Program-made: the position numbers and the translations under genes
Part shown: piece after piece, positions 24,388 through 34,489 of the stretch
Layout of the letters: each line of letters starts with the position of its first letter
Position numbering within the stretch: the first letter of the stretch is position 1
The notes under the pieces: model-generated
What the model saw: only the letters and a program-made list of their open reading frames with translations
What the model was told of the DNA's origin: nothing
Database searches by the model: none
Assembly (NCBI GenBank): GCA_038852315.1
Contig: JAWCKF010000001.1
Span: 1 to 64,000 of the forward strand
Reading direction: 5' to 3'
Origin: COMBO-56-21 sp038852315
GTDB taxonomy: Archaea > Thermoplasmatota > Thermoplasmata > UBA10834
Length of the DNA stretch: 64,000 nt

Positions 24388-25080
24388 ATGGCGCACATAC
24401 ACCTGGAGGACGGCGCGTTCACGCCCCTCTGGATTGCGGCATGGTCGCTGGTCGCCGCAGCCCTGATAGCGACTGCGCTTCTCGTGCTCAGAAGAGAGAG
24501 ACTCTCGCCACGGAACGTCGCCATCGCGGCAATGTGTGCCTCAGTCGGGTTCGCCGTGTTCCAGGTGGAGATACCGACCCCGCTAGGGCCGGTCCACATG
24601 AACTTCACGCCTCTGATAGGCATACTCGTCGGGCCGAGTCTGGGCAGCATCGTCGTGCTCGTGATCAACCTGTTCAGTGCGGCAATAGGACATGGCGGCT
24701 GGGGCATGATAGGTCCGAACTCGATAGTCAACATTGCAGAGGTACTCACAGCATACTACCTCTTCCGGATGCTCAGGGTGCGCATGGGTAGGAGTGACAA
24801 ATGGTCCGGCTTCATCGCGACCTTCCTGGCGCTGGCGCTCAGCGCGCTCCTCGTCGTGGTGATAGTGACCATCTCAGAAATCCAAGGCTCGGAGCTGACC
24901 CGGGAGCAGACCTTCGCCAACCTCACGGTGCTCGCAGCGATCAACATCGGTGCGGGCGCAGTCGAGGGCATAGTGACGGGATATGTCGTCTCCTTCATCG
25001 GGCGCGTGCGCCCGGACCTGCTCGCGCGCTATGGGCGGCGGGAGGCTTGGGCGGCCCCGAACAAGTCTGCCGGCGGGTGA
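24388..25080 (+). CDS. cbiM: Cobalt/nickel ECF transporter substrate-binding membrane subunit
   Basis: CbiM/NikM-type S component, 230 residues, six or so membrane segments. The N-terminal metal loop reads MAHIHLEDGAF, where the family begins MHIxDG. GPVHMNFTPLIGILVGPSLG contains the internal metal-binding His and GHGGWGMIGPN the next family motif. Compared with CbiM, three residues precede the aligned IHLEDG. A GTG at 24382 would start M-H-M-A-H instead. It heads cbiMQO; no CbiN gene was found. Confidence 0.83.
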   Translation: MAHIHLEDGAFTPLWIAAWSLVAAALIATALLVLRRERLSPRNVAIAAMCASVGFAVFQVEIPTPLGPVHMNFTPLIGILVGPSLGSIVVLVINLFSAAIGHGGWGMIGPNSIVNIAEVLTAYYLFRMLRVRMGRSDKWSGFIATFLALALSALLVVVIVTISEIQGSELTREQTFANLTVLAAINIGAGAVEGIVTGYVVSFIGRVRPDLLARYGRREAWAAPNKSAGG

Positions 25081-25129
25081 TCGAACGGGTAGGAGATCCT
25101 ATTCCACGCACATACCCGACTTCAGGCTG

Positions 25130-25915
25130 ATGACTTGGACGGGCGAGACGGGCAGGAGCCCGGTGCACGCGGCCAACCCTTGGACCAAGGCCGCGCTGCT
25201 CTTCGTCGTCGTGGGACTGGTGACTGTCATGTTGGACCTCTACCTGGTACTGCTGCTCCTGCTCATCACCATCGCCGTCTACACAGTGGCCGGCCTCCCC
25301 CTGAGACTCCTCGTAGGCTGGTGGACGTTGCCTCTCTTCTTCGTCGTCTCCCTGTCTGTCGTATTCGTCTTTACTGAGCCCGGGACCGTCCTCGCGAGCG
25401 CAAGACTTGCGGGGATGAGGATCTCGATCACGGACAAAGGGCTGGAGCTGATGGCGATCCTGATTGCGAAAGCCCTCGCAGTCGTGACTTACTCCCTGAC
25501 CGTTTTCATGAGCACGCGCTACAACGATATCGCTTACATCGCGTACAGGATAATGCCGAGGACAATAGCGAACATCTTCCTGCTCAGCTACAGGTTCATG
25601 TTCGAGACGTCTGACGAGTTCTCCGACGTGCTAGATGCGATACACTCCAGGAGCGGGAGCGTCGCGAGGGGCGTCGTTAGACATTCGAGGGCCTACGCCG
25701 GGATATTCGGCCTCGCCTTCGTCCACGCGTTCGAGCGGGCCGAGGCCATCTCGAAGGCGATGGAGGCGAGGGGATACTCCGGAAGCCTGCCAGTATCGGG
25801 GGTGGTCTCCAGGCCGGGACCCGGTGGTCTTCTCGCGGTCGCTGGTGGCGTCCTCGCACTCGCGGTCGCTGTCTACTTGAGATACATCGACGGAACGGTC
25901 GTGATCTGGCGGTGA
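25130..25915 (+). CDS. cbiQ: ECF transporter transmembrane (T) component
   Basis: CbiQ/EcfT, 261 residues. Hydrophobic segments at about 20-60 and 75-95 are followed by a cytoplasmic coupling region with the Ala-Arg-Gly motifs typical of T components (FERAEAISKAMEARGY), which contact the ATPase. A last helix is near the C-terminus. The frame is open to 24983, overlapping cbiM; ATG 25130 is the likely start. The stop overlaps the cbiO GTG. Confidence 0.88.
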   Translation: MTWTGETGRSPVHAANPWTKAALLFVVVGLVTVMLDLYLVLLLLLITIAVYTVAGLPLRLLVGWWTLPLFFVVSLSVVFVFTEPGTVLASARLAGMRISITDKGLELMAILIAKALAVVTYSLTVFMSTRYNDIAYIAYRIMPRTIANIFLLSYRFMFETSDEFSDVLDAIHSRSGSVARGVVRHSRAYAGIFGLAFVHAFERAEAISKAMEARGYSGSLPVSGVVSRPGPGGLLAVAGGVLALAVAVYLRYIDGTVVIWR

Positions 25916-26820
25916 GAGGCATGACGATGGCGGAAGGATGCACCAAATGCCCGGAGGGCGGAGAACCGATAATACACGTGGACTGCGTGACGCACAGGTA
26001 CCCTGACGGCACGGAGGGGATACACAACATGTGCTTCAGGGTATACGCCAAGGAGATCGTTGCACTGTGCGGCCCCAACGGCGCTGGCAAGTCGACCCTC
26101 ATAGAGCACCTGAACGGACTCATGATGCCCGACATTGGGCGCGTCAGGATATTCGGCATGGACATAGACAAGGGCAACCTCGCCCCCATCAGGAGGATGG
26201 TTGGGCTCGTCTTCCAGGATCCCGATTCCCAGCTGTTCTCGCCTACCGTCCTCGACGACGTGATGTTCGGACCGCTCAACCTGGGGCTGTCGCCAAAGGA
26301 GGCCCGCGAGAGGGCGGAATGGGCGCTCGAGGTCGTCGGCATGAAGGAGACCCGCAAGATACCTCACTATCTCAGCGGTGGGCAGAAGAGGCTCGTGGCG
26401 ATTGCCGGCGTGCTCGCGATGAAGCCCAAGATACTCGTCGCGGACGAGCCAACTGGAGACCTCGACCCGACCAACGCGAAGCGCATCGAGGACCTGCTGG
26501 TGCAGCTCAGGGACAGGTTCGAGATGAGCGTCGTCGTGTCCCTGCACGACCTCGACATGGCGGCGAGGATAGCTGACAGGGTGTGCATAGTGAAGGACGG
26601 AGCCATAATAGCTGAGGGAGACCCTCGAGAGGTGCTGTACGACGAGCAACTCCTGGCGAAAGCGGGACTCCAGCTCCCGACAGTCGCGAGGATGGTCAGG
26701 GATCTGCGTATCGAAGTGCCCGTCAGCGAACGGCCCCTCTCGATAGAGCAACTTGTCACACTCATCCAGCGCGGGAGCGGGATGCGAAGCCCCCCTGAGC
26801 CTAACAAGGACAGGGTGTAG
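25912..26820 (+). CDS. cbiO: ECF transporter ATP-binding protein
   Basis: Energises cobalt/nickel uptake; 302 residues. Walker A is GPNGAGKS, the Q-loop VFQDPDSQLFSPTV is typical of CbiO, the signature is LSGGQKRL and Walker B is ILVADEPTGDLDP. About 55 extra residues follow the ATPase core. The start is GTG 25912, overlapping the cbiQ stop by 4 nt; ATG 25921 is an alternative. The N-terminal CTKC (CxxC) is unusual for CbiO. Confidence 0.9.
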   Translation: MRGMTMAEGCTKCPEGGEPIIHVDCVTHRYPDGTEGIHNMCFRVYAKEIVALCGPNGAGKSTLIEHLNGLMMPDIGRVRIFGMDIDKGNLAPIRRMVGLVFQDPDSQLFSPTVLDDVMFGPLNLGLSPKEARERAEWALEVVGMKETRKIPHYLSGGQKRLVAIAGVLAMKPKILVADEPTGDLDPTNAKRIEDLLVQLRDRFEMSVVVSLHDLDMAARIADRVCIVKDGAIIAEGDPREVLYDEQLLAKAGLQLPTVARMVRDLRIEVPVSERPLSIEQLVTLIQRGSGMRSPPEPNKDRV

Positions 26821-26867
26821 AACAGAAGACAAAGGGTTTGAGGGCCTGACCTGGCCAGCGAAAGCCC

Positions 26868-29800
26868 CTATAGCTCGTCGTCCTCAGGCGGTCCCCTATC
26901 ATCCTTGCCCTCATCGGAGGGTCCTCCGCCCTTCGCAGAACGCTCTCCCGAAGGCTTGCGTCCGCCCTTGCGCATGAGCGCAGCCAACAGAGCGACCACG
27001 ATCACAGCGACGATCACCGCGATCGCCCACCAGTACTGGGACGCAAAGCTCTCGGCCCTCTCCTCGACCACCACCGTCACCGTGTCAGTGTCAGTCAGGT
27101 TGCCAGCGTCGCGCACCGTCAGCGTGACTGTGTAGGTTCCTGCGATCTCGAACTTGAAGGTCGGCTGGGGTCCGTACAGACGCACTGTCCTGCCGTCGTA
27201 GGTGAACTCCCACGTGTAGTTCAGGCCGGCCGCGCCGCCGTCGTCCGTCGAGCCGCTGCCGTCAAAGCTGACCGGGTCGCCCACTCTCGCTGTGATGTCG
27301 GCTCCGGCATCGGCGACCGGGGGCGCGTTCGCAGCTGCAACGGTTATCGTGACCGTGTCAGTGCTTGTGAGGCCGCCGGCGTCGCGGACAGTAAGCGTGA
27401 TCTCGTAGATTCCCGGGGCGGAGAACGTGAAGGTCGGCTGGATACCCCACAGTGTCACAGCCGAACCACCATAGGTGAAATTCCACGTGTAGTTCAGGGC
27501 CGGGGCGCCGCCGTCATCGAGCGAAGCTGAGCCATTGAGGGTGACTGTCGTGCCCTCGACCACGCTCAGATCGGGGCCCGCGTTGGCCGTCGGCGGGCCG
27601 TTCACAGACACGACGACGGTCGCAGTGTCGGACAGTCCATCGGAGTCCGTGACCGTCAGCGTCACAGTGTAAGTGCCGGCCAACTCGAACACGAAGCTCG
27701 GTGTCGCACCCCACAGGACCCTCGGGGAGCCTCCGTAGGTGAAGGTCCAGGTGAGGTTTAGCTGGCTGAACGTATCCAGGTCGTCCGAGCTAAGGGAGCC
27801 GTTCAGCTGCACGGTGGCGCCGACGTTCACAGCTATCCCAGAGCCGGCGTGGGCCGTCGGGGGCCCGTTCACAGTCACCGTCACCATGTCGGTGTCAGTC
27901 AGGCCACCGGAGTCGACCACGGTCAACGTGACGAGGTACACGCCCGGAGTGTCGAACACAAAGCTCGGGCCTGCACCCCAGAGCGTGACTGGAGATCCGC
28001 CGTAGGTGAAAGTCCATGTGTAGTTCATCGTCGATGGCAGATCCAGGTCGTCTGTCGTCGCTGACGAATCGAAGGACACGGATGTCCCCACGTTGACCCT
28101 CACGTCCGAACCTGCGCTGGCCTCAGGCGGACCGTTCACCGTCACAACGAGGGTGTCGGTGTCGTACAGGCCGTCAGTGTCGGTGACCCTGAGCAGCACA
28201 TCATATGTACCCGGTATCGAGAACGTGAACGAAGGGGCGACGCCGTACAACGTGACAGGCGAGCCCGAATAGGTCAAAGTCCACGTGAAGTTCAGCTGAC
28301 CCAGCAGATCGAGGTCGTCGGACGAAGCGCCTGCGTCGAAGGTCACCGTCACTCCTTGGTTAACCAGCTGGTCGGCACCTGCGTTCGCGTGCGGCGGTGC
28401 GTTTACCACGACGGTCATCGTGTCCGTACCTCCCAAGCCCATCGAATCAGTCACGTAAAGCGTGACGGTGAAGGTGCCCGGGGCGAGGAACTGGAACGAG
28501 GGGTTCACGCCGTACAGCACCTGCGGGTTACCCATGTAGGTGAACCGCCACTCGAGTGTCAGGTTCGAAAGGGCATCGAAGTCGTCTGTGGTACCAGACG
28601 CGTCGAAGAGGACCGTAGCCCCGACGTTGACGCGCCGGTCAGGTCCAGCGTTCGCGACGGGAGGTCCGTTGACCTTCACGAGGACGACATCCGTATCGCT
28701 GTTCCCGGCCGCGTCCCACACCGTCAGTGTCACCACATACAGACCAGGGCCGCTGAACGTGTATGCGGAAACCATGTTGTAGAACTCCCTGTACACCACG
28801 TCGACGAAGCTCCAAGTGTACTGCACGATCCCCACATTGTCGTGTGAGCCAGAACCGTTCAGTATGACCGTCGAACCGGTGTTCACGGCTATGTCGGTTC
28901 CAGCATCGGCGACCGGCGGCTCCGTGTCGTTCACGGTTATCCTCACTGTGTCGACGGCCCAGTTACCTGCCGCGTCGCTCACATTGAGCTCCACATCGTA
29001 CACGCCCGCGTCCGTGAAGACGTACCACGGCCTCTCGCCGTACAACGTCTGAAGCCCGCCGTCATAGAAGGTCCAGACATAGCTTACCACGCCCACGTTA
29101 TCCGAAGATCCGGAGCCGTCGAAAGTGACGTTCGCGCCCATGTCCACAAACTGGTCAGGGCCGGCGTCCGCGATTGGCGGTGTCACGTCAAGCACCGTTA
29201 CCAGGAGCCAGCTGTACGCCGACTCTTGTCCCGCCGTATCCCTCACCAGCAGGTACACGTAGTATGCTCCGGGCTCAGCGAAAGTGTACTCAACATACGC
29301 ACCGTACAGCTCGACGCCGAACGAAGGTATGGTCCAGGTGTAGTTGACGATGCCGACATCGTCGTACGACGCGGAACCGTCAAAGTACACGACGGTGTCC
29401 TCGTCTACCGTCTGGTCAGGGCCCGCCACCGCCGTCGGCGGCATGTCAGGGCCGACATGGACGGTCATCGTGTCCGCCGACACGTGGTTCGCGCCGTCCA
29501 CGACATACAACCACACAACGTATGTCCCAGTGGAGTTGAAGCAGCTGGTGACGACTTCGCCGTGGAGGGTTATCGTCTGCCAACCGTCGAAGTAGCTCCA
29601 CTCGTAGCCGACTATCCCCACGTTGTCACTCGAGCCCCTGCCGTCCAGGGTTACCGTTGTATTCTCCACCACCCACTGGTCCGGGCCTGCATCGGCAACT
29701 GGCGGATCGTTGTCGACCGTGAAGTTCGTGAACTTCGCGTTCCCTAAGTCGCCCCAGTCCTGGACGAAGAACAGGCTCTTGTAGTCGCCGCTGGGAACGC

Positions 29801-32393
29801 GCTCGTCGTAGGTGAACCACATGTCAGTCGCCGAGAACGACCCCAGCGCCTTCCAGCTCATGTCTATCGGCCACTGCATCACCGAATAGTCGAACTCGGC
29901 TACCACAGTCCGCGGCTCGAACACGCCGGTCGGGTCAGGGGCCGGGATGAACATGCTCATCCAGAACGACCAGAAGCCGAGGAACTCGCCCGTCGTCGAG
30001 TTGAAGAAGGCCGCGCCCTCGCTCGTCGGCAAGGTCGCGTTCCGGTAGTAGCCATTGAGCGCGTAGACCATATCTGACCCGAGCCACATACTGGTCGCTG
30101 CCAGGTACATTTCCTGTGTCGAATCGCTCAACCAACCGGCGCTCGTAAGGCCGTTGAACTCCTCGTAGACGGTGTAGTTGCTGCCCATCCGCACGTGGTT
30201 CAAGTTCGAGCTCATCTCCCATGGGTCGTAGCTCGCGGACTTGTACTCGATCAGAGTGTAGTTCTCTCTGAGGCCTGTGCCGTTCCACTTCATGAAGTAG
30301 ATGAGCGTCATCGAGCGGAGGTTGTCTTCCTCGACCCACGCGGTGATCTCGCACGGATTCGTCCAGGAGATGTTGGCCAAGGGGCTCTGGACGTATGTCA
30401 GGCCAGGGCTCATCGTATCTGGGCTCAAGCTGACGCTCATAGGATAGTCTGAAAAGCCTGTCGTGTCTATGGTGCCGAAATACGGCGCGTGAGAGTAGGC
30501 AGTGCACCTAACCGACAGCTCGTATGGTGGCACGTACATCTCGTACGCCCCCGCGGGGTCCGTCCAAGTGCTGTTCTCATAGCCTGTCTCCATTATCCTG
30601 ACGGTCACCATGGCGTTCATTATCGGAAGCCCCGTGGTCGCATCGTCGACCACGCCGTGCAGCCTCACCGTGGTCGGCGGGTTCCACGGCATGAGGGAGA
30701 CATTGTGATACGCTTCGGAAAGCGGTTCCACATGGACCATCGCTGAATAGGTGCTGTAGTCCATCGCGTGGACTTCCATGTAGAGGTCGCCGTCTGTCAC
30801 ACACATCTCGTAGTCGCCGGTGGAGTTCGTCATCGTGCCGTTGCCCCACCACCCGGTGTTGACCCACACGCTTGCCCCGACGACCGGGGCGCCCGTGAAC
30901 GCATCCTGGACATGACCCTTCAGAACTGCGTTCTGCCAGGGCATCATCGCGAAGTCCCACACGTTTGGGCCTGGAATCACCGTGAAGTTGGCGACATATG
31001 GCTTGTGGTCCCAGTGCCATGCTTCCACGGTGTACTCACCTGAGGGCAGCTGCACGCTGTAATGCCCAGTATCGTCGGAATTGGTCCATGTGTCGTAGCC
31101 GGGAGACATGAGATGGATGTTGGCCCACTGGACGGGCGCGCTCGTGAGCGCGTCGGTGACATACCCTTCCAGCCACGAATCGAACGGCGTGAGCTGGAAG
31201 TCGTACCACAGCTCCTCGCCAGCAGACACATTGATGATGTGGTAGCTCGCAGAGTAGCCGTCCTGCTGCGCGACCAGGTAGAGGTCCGTGCCGACGAACG
31301 CGTCGAGCTTGTAGAAGCCCGAGCTGTCTGTAGTCGCCATGGATATGTTGCCGGTCATGTCGGGACGGTCGAGAAGCACTACACGCGCCCACATTATCGG
31401 GTCGCCGGTAGTCGAGTCGGTGACGTTGCCCTTTATGAAAGCCTCGGTCTTCCTGAGCTGGGCGTCCTGCCTGACGCTCGAGCCAGGGTCGATCCACACG
31501 TTGTCGAGAATCTTCATCGTGTAGCCGGACCGCTGTATCATCACCCGCGCGTTCCCGCTCTGCACGTTCATACTGTAGTATCCTGAGGCGTCCGTCAGAG
31601 TGAGGTTGTCGTAGTTGTCCCAACCGGTCTCAACCTCTATGCTCACTACCGCTGACTTGATGGGCAGGCCAGTGTCGATGTCCGTCACATAGCCATAGAC
31701 GACGGCGTTGTCTGAATACACCCGAGGCTGCAGAGTCACATTGAACCAATAGGTGTTGCCTGAGACGAGGGGCGAGTCCGTCCCGTTCTCGTTCATAGGA
31801 TAGCCTGGGAAGTCCATCGCAATCGCACCTCCGCCCCTCGGTCCGGGGATGACATTGACTGAGAAGAAACCGGTCGGGTCCGGAACCGTGATGTTCGCGT
31901 AGTATGGGGCGTCCCCGCCCAGCGGATTGTTGGTCAGACCGAGAACATGCCCGTCTGACCGCGGGTTGCCGTACTCGTCCTTGACGTATCCGACTATGGT
32001 CACATCCTTCGGCTCCGATATCGGCGTGAGAGTGAAGTCGGCTGCGCCGACCTCCCCCGGCGCGACCCTCGCCATCTGTATCGACATGTAGTAATCAGGG
32101 TGAGCTGCGAAGACGACGTAGTCGAGGCCCCCCGGCACACCGCACGTGTACTGCCCGTTCGAATCCGTGAAGGAATAGTTGATCTCTATGCCATCGCCCA
32201 TCATCAGCATGATCTTCACATAGGTGTTCTCTATCGGGTTGACACCGTCGGTGACTCGCCCGGATATGTAAGCGTCCTCCTCCCAAGCCGACGACCCTCC
32301 GGGAAACAGAACAAGGAAGGCCGCCGCAGACATGATTGCGCACACTGCCACCGAACACAGTCCTTTCAGCCGGTGACCTCTATCGCTCGACAT
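26868..32393 (-). CDS. Giant PKD-repeat cell-surface protein
   Basis: An 1841-residue secreted, membrane-anchored protein from ATG 32393. A signal peptide (about 1-38) ends near SSAWEED. Next come about seven or eight carboxypeptidase-regulatory-like beta-sandwich domains, each with a (I/V)xGxVxD...G..P...A opening (to about 690). A unique middle segment (about 700-960) and ten PKD domains follow, each opening like PPVADAGPDQ...G.....DGSGSSD. One membrane helix (WWAIAVIVAVIVVALLAALM) and a charged tail close it. The open frame extends to 32552, but the extra residues are not signal-like. Likely a surface or S-layer-associated stalk; no catalytic site is seen. Confidence 0.9.
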   Translation of the reverse strand: MSSDRGHRLKGLCSVAVCAIMSAAAFLVLFPGGSSAWEEDAYISGRVTDGVNPIENTYVKIMLMMGDGIEINYSFTDSNGQYTCGVPGGLDYVVFAAHPDYYMSIQMARVAPGEVGAADFTLTPISEPKDVTIVGYVKDEYGNPRSDGHVLGLTNNPLGGDAPYYANITVPDPTGFFSVNVIPGPRGGGAIAMDFPGYPMNENGTDSPLVSGNTYWFNVTLQPRVYSDNAVVYGYVTDIDTGLPIKSAVVSIEVETGWDNYDNLTLTDASGYYSMNVQSGNARVMIQRSGYTMKILDNVWIDPGSSVRQDAQLRKTEAFIKGNVTDSTTGDPIMWARVVLLDRPDMTGNISMATTDSSGFYKLDAFVGTDLYLVAQQDGYSASYHIINVSAGEELWYDFQLTPFDSWLEGYVTDALTSAPVQWANIHLMSPGYDTWTNSDDTGHYSVQLPSGEYTVEAWHWDHKPYVANFTVIPGPNVWDFAMMPWQNAVLKGHVQDAFTGAPVVGASVWVNTGWWGNGTMTNSTGDYEMCVTDGDLYMEVHAMDYSTYSAMVHVEPLSEAYHNVSLMPWNPPTTVRLHGVVDDATTGLPIMNAMVTVRIMETGYENSTWTDPAGAYEMYVPPYELSVRCTAYSHAPYFGTIDTTGFSDYPMSVSLSPDTMSPGLTYVQSPLANISWTNPCEITAWVEEDNLRSMTLIYFMKWNGTGLRENYTLIEYKSASYDPWEMSSNLNHVRMGSNYTVYEEFNGLTSAGWLSDSTQEMYLAATSMWLGSDMVYALNGYYRNATLPTSEGAAFFNSTTGEFLGFWSFWMSMFIPAPDPTGVFEPRTVVAEFDYSVMQWPIDMSWKALGSFSATDMWFTYDERVPSGDYKSLFFVQDWGDLGNAKFTNFTVDNDPPVADAGPDQWVVENTTVTLDGRGSSDNVGIVGYEWSYFDGWQTITLHGEVVTSCFNSTGTYVVWLYVVDGANHVSADTMTVHVGPDMPPTAVAGPDQTVDEDTVVYFDGSASYDDVGIVNYTWTIPSFGVELYGAYVEYTFAEPGAYYVYLLVRDTAGQESAYSWLLVTVLDVTPPIADAGPDQFVDMGANVTFDGSGSSDNVGVVSYVWTFYDGGLQTLYGERPWYVFTDAGVYDVELNVSDAAGNWAVDTVRITVNDTEPPVADAGTDIAVNTGSTVILNGSGSHDNVGIVQYTWSFVDVVYREFYNMVSAYTFSGPGLYVVTLTVWDAAGNSDTDVVLVKVNGPPVANAGPDRRVNVGATVLFDASGTTDDFDALSNLTLEWRFTYMGNPQVLYGVNPSFQFLAPGTFTVTLYVTDSMGLGGTDTMTVVVNAPPHANAGADQLVNQGVTVTFDAGASSDDLDLLGQLNFTWTLTYSGSPVTLYGVAPSFTFSIPGTYDVLLRVTDTDGLYDTDTLVVTVNGPPEASAGSDVRVNVGTSVSFDSSATTDDLDLPSTMNYTWTFTYGGSPVTLWGAGPSFVFDTPGVYLVTLTVVDSGGLTDTDMVTVTVNGPPTAHAGSGIAVNVGATVQLNGSLSSDDLDTFSQLNLTWTFTYGGSPRVLWGATPSFVFELAGTYTVTLTVTDSDGLSDTATVVVSVNGPPTANAGPDLSVVEGTTVTLNGSASLDDGGAPALNYTWNFTYGGSAVTLWGIQPTFTFSAPGIYEITLTVRDAGGLTSTDTVTITVAAANAPPVADAGADITARVGDPVSFDGSGSTDDGGAAGLNYTWEFTYDGRTVRLYGPQPTFKFEIAGTYTVTLTVRDAGNLTDTDTVTVVVEERAESFASQYWWAIAVIVAVIVVALLAALMRKGGRKPSGERSAKGGGPSDEGKDDRGPPEDDEL

Positions 32394-32615
32394 AGACACA
32401 ACAACTCCTCGCAGGTATAGCCTTGTCAGCCACGCCTTTCGTCTCGGGGGATGAACGCAGCCGAGGCTGAGATAAGAAGGTCGTTGCTGGCTATTTATGG
32501 CTGTCGCCCTCCCTGCGACACGGACCAGCACCTGCGCGGCGTTCCGCGGCATACATGCCCATTTCTGTCACGGGAGCCGTTCTCAGGGAATCATGGACCT
32601 GGGGATTTGTTCAGA

Positions 32616-32637
32616 TGTTCGGGGGCTGTTCGGGGGC
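32616..32637 (+). repeat. Tandem 11-bp repeat upstream of the DUF255 gene
   Basis: TGTTCGGGGGC occurs twice in perfect tandem (32616-32626 and 32627-32637), 36 nt before the likely GTG start. It may be an operator or the result of slippage. Confidence 0.5.
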
Positions 32638-32672
32638 ATGTTGATGCATCCGGGGACGGCTGCCTGTACCCT

Positions 32673-34457
32673 GTGACAGAAGAATCGAAAGGTGATGGGA
32701 GATCTACAGGTGCGGTCGAAGGGATAAGATGGTTCGACTGGTCTGCAGAGCCGTTCGAGCTCGCGAGGGATTCCGGGAAGCTCGTCCTGCTCGACCTCAC
32801 GGCCACATGGTGTCATTGGTGCCATGTGATGGACGAGACCACCTATTCGGACCCTCGAGTAGTCGCAGTGATCAACAGGAGCTTCGTGCCGGTCCGTGTG
32901 GATATCGACAGGAGGCCTGATGTTTCCGAGAGGTACAACAGGGGCGGTTTCCCGACAACCGCTTTCCTCTCCGACAAGGGAGAGTCGATCTGGGGCGCGA
33001 CCTACATACCCCCAGTGGACATGCTGCGGATAATGGATTCCCTTCTGAACGCAAAGGCGGCAGGAGAGATAGACCGCGCACTAGAGCGGCTTCGCAACAG
33101 CAGCACAGAAGAACGGATGGGGCAAAGGAGCATATCCCCGGTTTCATACGAGCAGATGGACGATATGTTCGAGGATTTGTTCGCCACCTACGATTTGGAG
33201 AACGGCGGATTCGGGACGGCCCCCAAGTTCCCACAGCCCGACATGCTCGACCTCGTCCTCACGAGATACTTGTGGACGTCCGACGAGGAATTAGGGGACG
33301 CGGTGATATCGACTCTTGAGAGGATGGTGGCTGGGCTTTACGATGGAGTGGAAGGCGGCATATTCAGGTACTCGGTCACGGCCGATTGGATGACGCCACA
33401 CTACGAGAAGATGCTGGAGACAAACGCAGGATTCCTCAGGAACCTGCTCCATGTCAAGCTGGCGACCGGCACAGATGCTTTTGATCCCGTGATTCTCGGG
33501 ACCATCGGGTACATCAACGGCACGCTCCGCGACGACGCGAGCGGGGGTTTCTACGCGAGCCAGGACGCCGACGAGGAGTACTATTCCCTGAATGCCCAGG
33601 AGCGGAGGAAGAGGTCGCCGCCGAGGGTCGACAGGACGATGTATGCCGGGTGGAACGCCATGGTCGCGAAGGCTCTCGTACTCGCAGGCAAGGTTCTATC
33701 CGACAAGGCCGTCGGTGAGCTCGGCCTCCGGACCTTCGAGATGGTCTCGTCGAGGCTGATGGATAGCGATCTCGGACTCGTACGCCATGCGGAGGACCAG
33801 GAACTTCACATCTTCGAGGACCAGGTAGCCTATTTGGACGCGCTCTTAGGGGTCATGGAGCTGACAGGAGATGGCGCTCTGAACGAGCGTGCGGTGGCGT
33901 TGGTGACCGCGGTAGAAAGAGAGTTTGCCCACCCCGACGGCGGCTTCGGCGACATCAGGGTCTCTCCGGACGCTATAGGCGCGCTCGACACGCCGCTCAG
34001 GTCACCGGTCGACAACGCTAGATGGGCGATGAGTCTCATCCGCCTGGCGGCCATGACGAACCGAAGTGAGCTGCTCGCCAAAGCAGAGCATGTCCTTGAT
34101 TCGTTCGGCCGGGAAGAGCTCGATGCATACGGTGTACTCATAGCAGAATACATCACGGCCCGCAGTGTACTCGCCCGTGGGGCCGTTACGGTTGAGATAC
34201 ACATGCCTGAGGGGGGCGCTCAGCAAACGGACGCGCTCTGGATGGGCGCAAAGAGCGCCTGTGATCCTGGGACAGTCATATCAAGGGTGCGAGACGACTA
34301 CGCCACGAAGCCGTTCGCTGTCGTGTGCTCAAGATCCGGTTGCTCAGGCAAACTACATGATGCAGAGGAAGTGAGAGAGCGCGTCCTCGCCGAGGTCAGG
34401 AAGTTGTTCCAGGAAGCGCAATCTGCCACAGGCACGATACGCGCATCCTCTAAATAG
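32673..34457 (+). CDS. DUF255 / YyaL-type thioredoxin-fold protein
   Basis: Member of the YyaL/spermatogenesis-associated 20 family, 594 residues from GTG 32673. A thioredoxin-like N-domain carries the hallmark ATWCHWCHVM (Cys47, Cys50). An (alpha/alpha)6-barrel-like domain resembling glycosidases follows, with family motifs GGFGTAPKFP, HYEKMLETNAGFL, GGFYASQDADEEY and WNAMVAKAL. The frame is open to 32451, but those 74 codons look like untranslated upstream sequence. Biochemical function is unestablished; a protein-thiol or sugar-related role is usually guessed. Divergent from the PKD gene. Confidence 0.85.
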   Translation: MTEESKGDGRSTGAVEGIRWFDWSAEPFELARDSGKLVLLDLTATWCHWCHVMDETTYSDPRVVAVINRSFVPVRVDIDRRPDVSERYNRGGFPTTAFLSDKGESIWGATYIPPVDMLRIMDSLLNAKAAGEIDRALERLRNSSTEERMGQRSISPVSYEQMDDMFEDLFATYDLENGGFGTAPKFPQPDMLDLVLTRYLWTSDEELGDAVISTLERMVAGLYDGVEGGIFRYSVTADWMTPHYEKMLETNAGFLRNLLHVKLATGTDAFDPVILGTIGYINGTLRDDASGGFYASQDADEEYYSLNAQERRKRSPPRVDRTMYAGWNAMVAKALVLAGKVLSDKAVGELGLRTFEMVSSRLMDSDLGLVRHAEDQELHIFEDQVAYLDALLGVMELTGDGALNERAVALVTAVEREFAHPDGGFGDIRVSPDAIGALDTPLRSPVDNARWAMSLIRLAAMTNRSELLAKAEHVLDSFGREELDAYGVLIAEYITARSVLARGAVTVEIHMPEGGAQQTDALWMGAKSACDPGTVISRVRDDYATKPFAVVCSRSGCSGKLHDAEEVRERVLAEVRKLFQEAQSATGTIRASSK

Positions 34458-34489
34458 CCGTCATAATCATGACGTGCTGGGTTCAAAGC

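Noticed and set aside
26868..32393. Repeated DNA in the PKD gene as a mobile element or CRISPR
   Set aside because: Repeats are in frame, imperfect and about 255 nt long, matching protein domains; no spacers or terminal repeats.
32451..32672. 74-codon extension of the DUF255 gene
   Set aside because: Composition is unlike the family, and it covers the divergent promoter region and a tandem repeat.
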